From contig NZ_CP070326.1 of assembly GCF_016917755.1 (NCBI RefSeq), positions 6,882,001 to 6,946,000 on the forward strand: DNA of 64,000 bases, given 5' to 3'. The notes under the pieces are model-generated. The model was not told where the DNA came from and did no database searches. It saw only the letters and a program-made list of their open reading frames with translations. The stretch is from Streptomyces noursei (lineage in GTDB: Bacteria; Actinomycetota; Actinomycetes; Streptomycetales; Streptomycetaceae). Positions 28,000-36,302 of this stretch are shown piece after piece. Both the position numbers and the translations under genes were made by a program. How positions within the stretch are numbered: position 1 is the stretch's first letter; every line of letters starts with the position of its first letter.

Positions 28000-28332
28000 T
28001 CAGATCTGCGGGCGGCCGACCGCGCTGATGGTGTGGATGCCCTGCTGGTCGGACTCGCTGTACGAACGGGCCATGGTCTCAAGCTTGTGACCGATGCCTT
28101 CGAGGCGCTCACCGAGGGAGTCCATCGACTTGAACATGCCGTCCCGGACGGGGACGTAGATCGTGTCGAAGAGATCGCCGAAGTCGCAGTCCTTCCAAGG
28201 GCTGTCCATGGACTTGAGGTCGTCCTGAAGCTTCTTCGACGCCTTGGAGAAATCGTTGCCGATGTGGACAAAGGTGTTTCCCTGCGTCCGAAGGACGTCC
28301 GGGTCTACGTCAAATTCCTGGCCGGCCATCAT
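28000..28332 (-). CDS. WXG100-type secretion target
   Basis: 110 residues, helical. The expected turn reads SPWKDCDFGDLF, that is W-K-D rather than W-x-G, so the Gly of the motif is missing although the Trp and hairpin pattern remain. C-terminal YSESDQQG contains a YxxxD-like export signal. It lies directly before the CpnT-like gene in the same direction and is a plausible partner. GGGGGCG ahead of the ATG is the ribosome site. Confidence 0.7.
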   Translation of the reverse strand: MMAGQEFDVDPDVLRTQGNTFVHIGNDFSKASKKLQDDLKSMDSPWKDCDFGDLFDTIYVPVRDGMFKSMDSLGERLEGIGHKLETMARSYSESDQQGIHTISAVGRPQI

Positions 28333-28999
28333 CGCCCCCGTCTTTCAGGTGCGCTCCGCACCTTGTTCGTCACGCCTAACGGTCTCACATTAGGCGATCC
28401 GTGTGCGGGCATGTCAAGGCGAGCGAACTGGCCGCCGCCGCGTGGGGCGAGGGGCGCTGGCGCTGGGATTTTGGCGAATTGGCCTGTCTAGGGCTTTGGT
28501 GAAAGCTCGTGGAATTGGCGCGTTTTGGGGTGATGGAGGTGGCGCGGCGTGGTTGATGCGTGAAGGCGGGGTGGACGGGGTGTGTGCCAGCGTCCGGTTA
28601 TACGGTCCGGGATGGGCGGTGGTGGCGTCAACAGAGTTCGGCGTCAGAGTCGCGACAAGGGCTGTGTGCCGTCCCGGCATTCCGCCCATGGACATACCCG
28701 ACGTGACCGGGAGCGATCAGCCGGATCGGCGTGATCGGACACTCTCGAAGGGCGGGGGTGGGAGTCGAACCGAGCCGACGTGACAGGGGAGTTGGGTGCT
28801 GGGTATCGGGCTGGCGGCTGTGTTGGCGGCGAACTGGTTGCTGTTGCACTGAGGGGCTGGAGTCGGAGTGTGGATGAGAATGAGAGAAATGCCCCTGAAT
28901 ACCCGTCCTGCGCAGAAGCGGAACTGTGGATCGTCGCGGTGGCGTCATCCTCTCCTGATACAAAGTTGAGAGCCGTGTGTCGAGATCCGAGGAGTTGCT
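28333..28999. other. Intergenic region with no recognisable gene
   Basis: About 670 bases between the WXG100 gene and the lipoprotein gene. Reading frames exist on both strands, but none has a ribosome site, a family pattern or Streptomyces third-position bias. A TGATACAAAGT stretch near 28,955 could be a promoter element for the lipoprotein gene. Confidence 0.5.
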
Positions 29000-29581
29000 G
29001 TGTGGTTCGGTAGGCGCCAGAAGGCGCAGAGGTTCGGAGTTCTGGTGCTTGCCGTGTCCTTCGCTCTGGCGGGATGCGGGACGGGAGTGAAGTCGACCGA
29101 GAGCATCCTGCCGCCGCGCGAGAGCATGCCGACGGAGCTGAGAACGGTGACTAGCAAGCCGTCCACCGCAGCTCTGGCCCGTAAGAAGTGCAGCTCCACC
29201 CCCGACATGCCCTCGGGCTGGTGCAAGAGCGCTGTGGCTCAGGGGCATGTCGTGTACGGGAGCGGCGACGAGAGCAAACGGGCTGTCTTCGATGTGGTCG
29301 CGTACGGCAGCGACAAGGCGGCCAGGGACGCCTTCCGGAAATGGACGCCCCCTTACCACCCGTCCAGACTTCGGAACTTGAACGCCGAGAAGTTCGGATC
29401 CGAGAGCGTGGCGTTCGTGGGTGTCGAGGGGGCGGCCCGGGGCGACCAGCAGGTCGTTGTCCACGAGGGGCACTACGTCGGCACGGTGCATTACCTCGGG
29501 AGCGGTAAGCAGGACGCCCTCGACGCCACCTTGAGCAAGCTGTCGAAGATGTTCGCCGACCGGATGAAGCAGGAGGGTTAG
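29000..29581 (+). CDS. Lipoprotein of unknown function
   Basis: GTG 29000 with AGGAG ten bases ahead; 193 residues. The signal sequence ends in lipobox LAGC (residues 23-26, FALAGCGTG), so it is a membrane-anchored surface lipoprotein. The mature part is a small alpha/beta domain with CSSTPDMPSGWCKS (two Cys that may pair), FDVVAYGSDKAARDAFRKW and VVVHEGHYVGTVHYLG. I do not recognise the family. Its place in the ESX region suggests a role at the cell surface. Confidence 0.75.
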   Translation: MWFGRRQKAQRFGVLVLAVSFALAGCGTGVKSTESILPPRESMPTELRTVTSKPSTAALARKKCSSTPDMPSGWCKSAVAQGHVVYGSGDESKRAVFDVVAYGSDKAARDAFRKWTPPYHPSRLRNLNAEKFGSESVAFVGVEGAARGDQQVVVHEGHYVGTVHYLGSGKQDALDATLSKLSKMFADRMKQEG

Positions 29582-29725
29582 CTCCAGGGGTGCCTTGCGC
29601 GGCGCCGGCAGTTCCCGCCCCCCCCGGACAGTTGCCAGGACCACCAGTTGCCCGGGTCTTCCAGGGGCCAGGGGGTGAGGGCCGCGAGCCTTGGCGTCGC
29701 CGACGGCCGTGCCGGGGCCGGTGTG

Positions 29726-30400
29726 TTACTGCCAGCGGCGTTTGACGACCGCGGTGTTGGCGGCCCTGTCGTGCATGCACTGCCGGAACGGCTCGTTCCA
29801 GATGCAGGACAGTACGTTGATCAGGCCCAGGACCGGCACCATGCCGATGCCCAGATAGGCCAGCCAGCGTCCCAGGGCGTGACCGAAGCCGAGCTTGTTG
29901 CCAGTTTCGACGTGGACGACGCGCAGCCCGCAGATGGCTTTGCCGATGGTGCCGCCCATCGCCGTCGTCAGCGGTTCGAAGAAGAGGATGACGAGCAGTT
30001 CCCAGGCGATGAGGATGAGCGCCACAGGCGTCCCGCGGGAGTCCTCGCCCTTGAGGCTGTACAACCAGGCACTCGTCGCAATCCAGACACCCAGGGTCAG
30101 CGTGCTGGTGATCAGGGAGTCGATGAAGCGGGCGAGCAGGCGCATGCCGGGGACCGCGAGTGCCTGCGGGGGCGGGCCCTGCGGCCTGACCATCTGGGGC
30201 TGCAGGGGCTGCAGGGGCTGCAGGGGCTGCGGCGGGCCGTAGGGCGGCACTGGGGACTGCGGCGGGTACGGCTGAGACGGTGCGCCCTGCGGCGGGTACG
30301 GCTGAGACGGTGCGCCCTGCGGCTGACCGTAGTGCGGTTGCGCGGGACCGAAGCCGGGGACGGACGGGTCGGATGGCGGCGGCGACTGGAAGGTACTCAC
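29726..30400 (-). CDS. RDD-family membrane protein
   Basis: GTG 30400 is a suitable start: upstream codons do not fit. The 224-residue product begins with a Pro/Gln/Tyr-rich cytosolic head containing repeated GAPSQPYPPQ and PLQPLQPLQP units. The RDD domain follows: ALAVPGMRLLARFIDSLI, two hydrophobic helices (LTLGVWIATSAWLYSL, VALILIAWELLVILFF) and TIGKAICGLRVVHVETG. The RDD signature Arg and Asp residues are present. RDD proteins are poorly understood; some are transporters. The nucleotide repeat CAGGGGCTG occurs in the head (about 30,195-30,230). Confidence 0.85.
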   Translation of the reverse strand: MSTFQSPPPSDPSVPGFGPAQPHYGQPQGAPSQPYPPQGAPSQPYPPQSPVPPYGPPQPLQPLQPLQPQMVRPQGPPPQALAVPGMRLLARFIDSLITSTLTLGVWIATSAWLYSLKGEDSRGTPVALILIAWELLVILFFEPLTTAMGGTIGKAICGLRVVHVETGNKLGFGHALGRWLAYLGIGMVPVLGLINVLSCIWNEPFRQCMHDRAANTAVVKRRWQ

Positions 30401-30583
30401 AGAAGGCGATCCAAGCCGATGCCCCGGCACCGCGACAACCTGGGATAGGTGAACAGGGCCGCGCCGACGACCGATTGTCCCGTTTCCGTGATTTCTGAGC
30501 GATGTCGGGCTGCCATCCGCAGTGCCCGGAGCGTTATTTCTTGAGAACGTCGACCGACGACTTCGGTGGAGCTTCTCAACGCA

Positions 30584-30634
30584 ACGATCCGCCCTCCCCG
30601 AGCCGGACGCACCGGCCAGGCGAGAGCGGATCGT
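30584..30634 (-). terminator. Terminator-like hairpin after the duplicated gene, copy 1
   Basis: ACGATCCGC (30584-30592) pairs with GCGGATCGT (30626-30634). A homologous hairpin lies at 44795-44844 after copy 2, so it belongs to the duplicated segment. Confidence 0.55.
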
Positions 30635-30652
30635 CTCCCCGATCCCGGCAGG

Positions 30653-31125
30653 GCGGTTCAGCGGTGGCCGCGGCCGCCGCCGCGGCGGGGGCCGGTGACG
30701 AGGTTGAGGCTCGGGCCGTCGCGCTCGGCGCGCTCGCGGTCCTCCTCCTCGTCCTGCTTCTTCTGCCACTCGGCGAACTTCGCGCGGGACTCCTCGCGCT
30801 CGGCCGCCGTCTGGTTCTCGGCCGCGTGCCGGATCTGGTTCATCCGGTCGCCCAGGGCGTCCATGTATCCGGGAGTTTCGATGGCTTCCTTCATGCCCAT
30901 CCGGCCGGAGAGCACTTCCTGGGCCATCTCCTGGAGCTTGCCGCCCACCTTGGGGTTCTCCGCGAGCACCTTCAGTGCCTTGCGCAGGCGGGCCGCCTGC
31001 TCATGGTCGTGGGCGACGTCCATCAGGTCCTCGTCCTGGATCTGCCGCTCATTGCTCATGTCTGCCCCCTTGTACGTGGTGGCACAGCAACCGCGCGTGC
31101 TGCACCGGCGCCCTGAGTGTAATGA
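30653..31125. repeat. 473-bp direct repeat, copy 1
   Basis: Matches 44873-45345 in the same orientation with four mismatches by direct base comparison, at a constant offset of 14,220 bases. It spans the gene at 30658-31059 plus its upstream region. Confidence 0.95.
30658..31059 (-). CDS. Duplicated charged helical protein, copy 1
   Basis: 133 residues. The ATG at 31059 has AAGGGGGCAG ahead. The protein is helical (EQAARLRKALKVLAENPKVG, GKLQEMAQEVLSG) with an acidic/basic linker KFAEWQKKQDEEEDRERAER and a basic Gly/Arg tail (GPRRGGGRGHR). I do not recognise a family. It is identical in protein sequence to the gene at 44878-45279; the three differences within the coding part are synonymous. 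In copy 2 it is divergent from a WXG100 gene; here the matching WXG100 gene has decayed to a fragment. It is probably a cytosolic T7SS-associated protein, by position only. Confidence 0.8.
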   Translation of the reverse strand: MSNERQIQDEDLMDVAHDHEQAARLRKALKVLAENPKVGGKLQEMAQEVLSGRMGMKEAIETPGYMDALGDRMNQIRHAAENQTAAEREESRAKFAEWQKKQDEEEDRERAERDGPSLNLVTGPRRGGGRGHR

Positions 31126-31243
31126 GGAGCGTGAACAGAGCGTCAAGGCGGGGCTGACGGTATTGCCGGAAATTCCCCGCGCGCCTTTCCCGCTTCGCGC
31201 CGAAGCCGCTCCGCCAGGGGTCTTCCGGATATTCGGGGAAAAG

Positions 31244-31292
31244 ATGTCCGAGAAGTCCGGCTCAGTACCGAGGTGCGGTACAAGCTGGGTGA
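31244..31292 (+). pseudogene. WXG100 gene remnant next to copy 1
   Basis: ATGTCCGAGAAGTCC from 31244 aligns with ATGTCCGATGAAGTCC at 45520, and homology continues through GGCTCAGTACCGAGG (31259-31273) to CAAGCTGGGT (31281-31290). A one-base and a further short deletion shift the frame, and homology ends near 31,292. It is a 5' fragment of the WXG100 gene that survives intact beside copy 2. Confidence 0.7.
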
Positions 31293-31334
31293 CGGATGGC
31301 GTGCGCGAGCGAGTCGCCACCACCCGTCACCTCG

Positions 31335-32522
31335 CTACCGTGGCGGACCGGCGAAAGGGAGCGGACTCTGCGACGGCGCTGCCGCGTCCGCCTTCGCACG
31401 CTTCCTGGCGAGAACCCCTATCAGCACCGCGGAAACAACCATCAGCAGGCCGACCCCGGCCGTGGTGTAGCCGACGGCCAACTTCCCCGTCTGCATCGGG
31501 GGGTGGTGCTTCTTGGGGGTGCCGTCCGTCCCTATCGGGTACTCCTTGCCCGTGTACTTCGTTGGGACGGATTTGTCGGCGGGAGGGCTCGACGCGCCCT
31601 GCACCGCCGCAGCGGCATTGATCTGCCCGGCCCCGACGAGGGGGTTGCGCCCGCCTGCGGGGTGATGGGCCGTTGTGGTCAGCAGCGCACGTACCTGATT
31701 GGGCGTCAGTTTGCGATTGTGCGAGAACATCAGGGCCACGACGCCGGACGTGAGTGCCGCCGCCGGCGAGGTGCCGCTGACATTGGCGAAGCCGCCGGTG
31801 TTCTTCGCACTGGCGATGTCCACACCCGGAGCCGCGATGGCGTTGTACGACCGCACGGTGGAGAAGTCCGCGCGGTTGCCGTCCTGCTGGGTGGCGGCGA
31901 CAGAGATCACTCCCGGATAACCGGCCGGGAATGAGGTGTCGTTGAACATGGCCCCGTCGTTGCCCGCGGAAGCGATGACCGGGATCCCCTTGTTTGCCGC
32001 GCGGGCCAGAGCGTTGACCTCGTCATTGTCGTAATTGCCGAACTGGTCACCGCCCAGCGACAACGAAATGACGTCGGCGCCGTGATCAACAGCGTAATCA
32101 ATGCCCTCGGCGAGGGGGTTGTTCTGCCGAAACGGCGGGTGTTCTTTGTTCTCATCAAGTACCCGGACGGAAAGGATCTTCGCCTGTGGTGCGACCTTGA
32201 GTACATCGGAGGCCATCGCGGTGCCGTGCGCGCCCCGGTTGGGATTACCGGACTGGAGGCCGTCATGGAAGAAGTCGGGCCCTGTGGTCACTCTTCCTGC
32301 CAGCGCCGGGTGATCGGCCTCGACGCCACTGTCCAGGACCGCGACTGTGATGCCCTCACCCTGGGCGGTCTTCTGCGCCGCGGCGAGCCCGAGCGCCTGG
32401 TACTCCCAGCTGGCGGGTGTGGCGGCCGCCGCAGGCGCGGCCGCTGTGCCGCACAGCAGCAGGCTGAGGCCGGCCGCCGCAATGGCCGTGCCGGTGCGGG
32501 GGGATCGTGTAGGCGAGGTCAT
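31335..32522 (-). CDS. Mycosin 3 (subtilisin-like serine protease)
   Basis: 395 residues with a signal peptide cleaved near residue 34 (APAAAATPASW). Catalytic Asp64 (AVLDSGVEADHP), His99 (GAHGTAMA), Asn188 (ASAGNDG) and Ser252 (SGTSPAAALTSG) are all present. A linker with SSPPADKSVPTKYTGKEY leads to a transmembrane helix (TTAGVGLLMVVSAVLIGVLA) and a short basic tail, so it is a membrane-anchored exported protease like mycosins 1 and 2, but shorter. It lies on the minus strand, opposite to mycosins 1 and 2. The stop is about 45 bases from the WXG100 remnant on the other strand. The upstream neighbour is a broken gene. Confidence 0.9.
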   Translation of the reverse strand: MTSPTRSPRTGTAIAAAGLSLLLCGTAAAPAAAATPASWEYQALGLAAAQKTAQGEGITVAVLDSGVEADHPALAGRVTTGPDFFHDGLQSGNPNRGAHGTAMASDVLKVAPQAKILSVRVLDENKEHPPFRQNNPLAEGIDYAVDHGADVISLSLGGDQFGNYDNDEVNALARAANKGIPVIASAGNDGAMFNDTSFPAGYPGVISVAATQQDGNRADFSTVRSYNAIAAPGVDIASAKNTGGFANVSGTSPAAALTSGVVALMFSHNRKLTPNQVRALLTTTAHHPAGGRNPLVGAGQINAAAAVQGASSPPADKSVPTKYTGKEYPIGTDGTPKKHHPPMQTGKLAVGYTTAGVGLLMVVSAVLIGVLARKRAKADAAAPSQSPLPFAGPPR

Positions 32523-33544
32523 TTCTTGGTCTCCTCAAACAGCAGCTCACCCAGATGTGTCTCCAGGGCCCTGATCAGACTCTGGGCAGCTCCGGTCCAT
32601 GGCCTGCGGTCCTGGTTCCCGTCGTATTTGCCCCACTGGCCCGGTAGGTGACCCGCCTTGCGGCCATCCACCGCACCGGTCGAGGCCGCGAAGGCGTAAG
32701 GGATGTAGAGAGTGTTCGAGAAGTCGCCGGCCGAGCCGTTGCGTTGTGCATCGCTCCAGTTGGCCGCGAGGGTACCCGGGACGGGATATGCCTGAACCAG
32801 GTCCTCCGAAGGGGCCTTGTCCTGGCGCTCGCCTGAAGAATCCGTGCATGGGCTCGGACTTGGTGTCCTTTGGGAACGCGATGAGAGTGACCGTCGCCAG
32901 GGTGTTGCCTGTCGGGTCCACGTAGGTGGCGCGCAAGACACCCTGGCAACCAAGCTTCTTCACCTCGGTGACCAGGGCGCTGTTCAGACCTTCGTCACAC
33001 CCGGTCTTCTCTGATATGCCGAGACGGTGCCACTGGGCACGCTTGGGGTCGGTGCTGTCGGACCGGGCGTTCGACTTGGAACCCAAGGCTTCGGGAAACA
33101 GCTTGTCGATGGGCTCATTGCGCCACATCGTGGGGCCGAATCCGGTCGAGTTACTCATGGACTGGTTGTAATTTTGATAGGTGTGGACGGTCAACGCCCC
33201 GCCCGCCAGAAGCGCGAGCGCACCGACCGCTCCCAGAAACGCCATGAGGCAGGAACGCGCCGTCTTCTTTTGTGGGGGGGGGGAGTGATACCGGGAATTC
33301 CTGGGACATGTCCGGGAATTACCGGGGCAGCGGGCATCGCCGGCGCCCCCTGTGGGACTCAACCGCCCTGCGGGGCGTAGCCGTTCTGCGGTGCGTTGCC
33401 GGGAGGGCCGGGCGGTGCGGACGGTCCCTGCGCGGGGAAGGGGGACTGAGTCATGCCCTGTCCCTGCAACGAGGTGCCGTGGTGGGGCCATTGCTCATAC
33501 GGGACGGCATTGCCAGGGCTTCCTGGCGGTTCTCGATGCGGCAT
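32519..33544 (-). pseudogene. Broken gene for a membrane/exported protein, at least two frameshifts
   Basis: Read from the right, ATG 33544 opens a Pro/Gln-rich head (MTQSPFPAQGPSAPPGPPGN) that stops at TGA 33359-33361. The same frame then continues with PQGAPAMPAAPVIPGHVPG up to a run of ten G (C on this strand) at 33274-33283. There a frameshift is needed to join KKTARSCLMAFLGAVGALALL (a transmembrane helix) and the domain NYNQSMSNSTGFGPTMWRNE. A second frameshift near 32,835 joins HGFF to GERQDKAPSEDLVQ and the end SLIRALETHLGELLFEETKK. Its last codons overlap the mycosin 3 start. Intact relatives would be single-pass proteins of about 330 residues. Sequencing error at the homopolymer is possible but does not explain the other lesions. 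Confidence 0.75.
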
Positions 33545-34332
33545 AGTTCCCCTCTTAGGTCTGGGCGTCCAGCGTGCGGTCGAGGTGCGGCGAGCGCAGG
33601 ACGACGGGGGAATGGCTCAGCCGTGGCGCACGCCCCCGCACGTGCGGAGAAACCTTATCTGGCCTTCATTTGGGGCGTGTGAGAGACCTCCTCTACCGAC
33701 GTTCAAGCCAGCGGTCCGATGGCGGAATTCCGGTACGAATCGGACGGGAGGTAGGGCATGCCGCCTGTGATTGTGCGCCCTTTCATGGACAGACCGCCGA
33801 AAACCGTTGTGGCTTCGTGCGTCTGTGAAACTCGCCTCCAAGTGTGGAGGCTATGGCCGCAAGGGCGTTGAGGGCCGGGGCGAGAAAGGCGCAAGTTTCC
33901 CGGCGCTCTCGATCCTCGTCTGCCGGCTCTCCTTCCATGAGGGGGACGGGAATATCTTCCCGAGCTTCCTGTGGGGCGCCTGGCGGGGGTTCTGGGGTGC
34001 CGTCGCCAGGTTCTGCGCGCTCGGCAGGTGGTCGAATGCGGCGGACGAGAGGGTGATGCCGGCTACCGTTGGCAGGATCGTCCCGAGCCGGTCCCCCTGC
34101 TCAGGACCGTTGACCCGTAACTGCCGATTGCCTCGGGCTCAACCCGAAACCCGGAGTCTCCCATGCCAAGTACCCCGGAGTCCCCATGTCAGGTACCCTT
34201 CATGAGCGATTGTGGGCCTCACATCGCACGAAGGACTCGTTAAGACCGGGCGCCAGGGTGCGAGGCCCATCACACGCTCCGCACAAGCCGCCCCTCCCAC
34301 GGGCGGTTGGGCGGCTGCACGGGGGAGGAACG
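33545..34332. other. Gene-poor stretch before the calpain gene
   Basis: About 790 bases. Short frames exist on both strands, none with family features or a clear ribosome site. A tandem imperfect repeat sits at 34151-34197, and the calpain gene's ribosome site is at its right end. I see nothing else. Confidence 0.5.
34151..34197 (+). repeat. Imperfect tandem repeat, 24 and 23 bases
   Basis: CCGGAGTCTCCCATGCCAAG... (34151-34174) and its near copy (34175-34197) differ by one deletion and a few substitutions. It lies 136 bases before the calpain start. Confidence 0.6.
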
Positions 34333-35628
34333 GTGGGATACGGCCGTAACAACTGGCGCCAAGTGGCCGGTTTCGCCGCGGACTTCATCCCGGGCGGCGG
34401 CGCCGTGCTCGGCGCGGTCGACCTGGTGCGCGGCGTCAACGACAGCATCGGGCTGAGCCGGCTGAACTACGTCCAGGACGGCCACCCGTTGGTCGAACTC
34501 CCCTGGCAACCCCCGGGCCCGCCGCCGAACCCGCAGCGGGCCGAGGCCGTCGGACAGCAGGCGTGGAACATGCTGTTCGCCGACGAGACCCGCTACAACG
34601 CGCGCTCGCTGCTGGACCAGGTGGCCAACCTCCTGGTCCCGTTGCCGCCGACCGAGCTCGACATGGTGGTCCGCCGGTGGGGCCAGCAGGGCCTGGAGCG
34701 GTGGGACGACCTCACCCACGTCGAGGACGAGCACGGCGAACCGGCCTACGACTGGCGCCGACAGGCCGAACTGTTCAGCTGGCTGCTGCGCTCGGTGAGC
34801 CCGTACGCGGCGATGCTGGTCGGCACCTGGATGGTGTGCAGCCAACCCGAGTACGACCCGGGGTGCGCCTGCGCGGACCACGGCTGGGTTCTGCCGGAGG
34901 GACCGTTCGCGCAGGTCGACGGCGCCTATTTCACCCAGGACTGGAAGCGGGTCTCCGGCTCGACGGAGGCGATGTCCTGGCAGGACATGGACCAGGGACG
35001 GTTCGGCACCTGCTGGTTCCTCACCAGCATCCAAGGGGTGATCCAGGCCAACCCCCAGCACGCCGCCCGCCATCTCCGACTCGAGGCCAACGGCACGGTC
35101 ACCTGCACGCTCTACGTCCAGGGTCGGCCGGTCGACATCACGATGGTGCCCGACCTGCCCTACGGCCACAACATGCTGTGGTGCGCCAAGGGACACACGG
35201 ACGACGCCCGCTACGCGGAGACCTGGCCCGGCTACTACGAGAAGGCCGTCGCGAAGCTGCGCGGTGGCTACGAACAGGTCACCGGCGGCTTCGTGAACGA
35301 CGCGTTCGGCCTGCTCACCGGCCGGGAGCCGCAGCCGCTCGACTACCACTCGCCCTGGCTCTGCCACGAGATCGCCGACCGGCGGGCGCGTGGCCATGCC
35401 ATCGCCGTCGGCACCTGGGGCAGGGGGAACGACCGCGAAAAGCTGGCAGGCGGACGGCTGGCGACCAGCCACGCCTACTTCGTGAAGGACGTCGACGTGG
35501 CCGGCGGCCGGATCTGCCTCGGCAACCCCTGGGGCGACGGCGCCACACGCAAGATGTGGGAGTGCTGGCTCACCCTCGACGAGGTCCGGACCTACCTCAA
35601 CAAGTGCTGGGCGATCGAGACGTGGTGA
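34333..35628 (+). CDS. Calpain-family cysteine protease
   Basis: GTG 34333 with GGGGGAGGA just ahead gives 431 residues; the open frame to the left does not look coding. The CysPc domain is clear. QGRFGTCWFLTSI (Gln221, Cys227) matches the calpain oxyanion/nucleophile motif. WPGYYEKAVAKLRGGYEQVTGG (from about 298) matches the calpain W-P-x-x-x-E-K-A-x-A-K motif. ATSHAYFVKDVDV gives His380 and ICLGNPWGD gives Asn398, so the C/H/N triad is intact. The N-terminal 220 residues include FAADFIPGGGAVLGAVDLV, like a pre-toxin linker, and helical segments. There is no signal peptide. Calpain domains are mostly eukaryotic; bacterial ones are uncommon. A role as exported effector or processing protease is inferred from the location. 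Confidence 0.85.
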   Translation: MGYGRNNWRQVAGFAADFIPGGGAVLGAVDLVRGVNDSIGLSRLNYVQDGHPLVELPWQPPGPPPNPQRAEAVGQQAWNMLFADETRYNARSLLDQVANLLVPLPPTELDMVVRRWGQQGLERWDDLTHVEDEHGEPAYDWRRQAELFSWLLRSVSPYAAMLVGTWMVCSQPEYDPGCACADHGWVLPEGPFAQVDGAYFTQDWKRVSGSTEAMSWQDMDQGRFGTCWFLTSIQGVIQANPQHAARHLRLEANGTVTCTLYVQGRPVDITMVPDLPYGHNMLWCAKGHTDDARYAETWPGYYEKAVAKLRGGYEQVTGGFVNDAFGLLTGREPQPLDYHSPWLCHEIADRRARGHAIAVGTWGRGNDREKLAGGRLATSHAYFVKDVDVAGGRICLGNPWGDGATRKMWECWLTLDEVRTYLNKCWAIETW

Positions 35629-35722
35629 CGCCGCGCCGCCGTCGACTCCCTGCCGGTCCGCTGTCGCTCCGCTCCGACTCCGGTGCCACGTGCCACCGGT
35701 CTTCGCCGTAGCATTCCCGCTC

Positions 35723-36160
35723 ATGGATGCAGCGGGGCGCAGTGGTGAGGCGACGGTCGAGCAGGGGCCGGTCGAGGACGAACAGTCGGGACACGGCCGG
35801 ACCGAGCACGACCAGGCCGAGCAGGACCGGGCCGACGACGGTCAGGCCGACGACGGTCAGGCCGACGACAGTCAGGCCGACGACCCGGCGGAGAGCGGCC
35901 GGATGGGGCTGACGCCTCGCCAGGCACGGCGGGTGCGGGTCGTGCTGGCCTCGGTGATGATGGCCGCGATGGCGGTGCTGCTCGTGGTACGACTGGCGAC
36001 CCGCCACTCGGTCCTGGTGGTCGGGGTGTACGGGGCGGCACTCGTACTCTGCGGGATCGTCATCGAACTCGCCCGCAACGGGCGTACCCGGCTGGGCACT
36101 TGGCTGCTGGGCCTGGGACTCGCGGCGGCGATCGCCGCGGACTGGCTGCTGTTGCCCTGA
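35723..36160 (+). CDS. Two-helix membrane protein with acidic Asp/Gln repeats
   Basis: ATG 35723 is the likely start (145 residues), though without a strong ribosome site. The first half is acidic and repetitive (DDGQADDGQADDSQADD, three 15-bp copies in the DNA near 35,830-35,885). Then come GLTPRQARRVRV and two or three hydrophobic helices (VLASVMMAAMAVLLVVRLA, LVVGVYGAALVLCGIVIEL, GTWLLGLGLAAAIAADWLLL). It is probably an inner-membrane protein with a cytosolic acidic arm. Family unknown. It follows the calpain gene in the same direction after 94 bases. Confidence 0.6.
   Translation: MDAAGRSGEATVEQGPVEDEQSGHGRTEHDQAEQDRADDGQADDGQADDSQADDPAESGRMGLTPRQARRVRVVLASVMMAAMAVLLVVRLATRHSVLVVGVYGAALVLCGIVIELARNGRTRLGTWLLGLGLAAAIAADWLLLP
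35830..35885 (+). repeat. Tandem 15-bp repeats in the acidic arm gene
   Basis: GCCGACGACGGTCAG occurs nearly three times head to tail, with one change (GGT to AGT) in the last copy. Confidence 0.85.
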
Positions 36161-36302
36161 GCGGCTCGGGCTGGGACCTGTCGTCACATTCCCGTCGTCG
36201 CCCGGAGGGCGGCATCACGACATCACAGCGTCTGGCACGTGCTCGCCTGCGAACCGGCACCCCAGTCGCGCACTCACGACCGCTGACGAACCGAGGTCAA
36301 CG

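Noticed and set aside
28403-28783. 126-codon plus-strand frame in the gap 28333-28999
   Set aside because: No ribosome site, atypical residues (many Gly, Trp, Arg in disorder) and no helical or family pattern.
33274-33283. Phase-variable switch at the ten-G run
   Set aside because: Attractive, but the same gene also has an in-frame stop and another frameshift, so switching alone would not restore it.
34186-34332. Extension of the calpain gene to ATG 34186
   Set aside because: Those 49 codons are basic and Pro/His-rich and do not match calpain or T7SS-signal sequence, and the strong ribosome site precedes GTG 34333.
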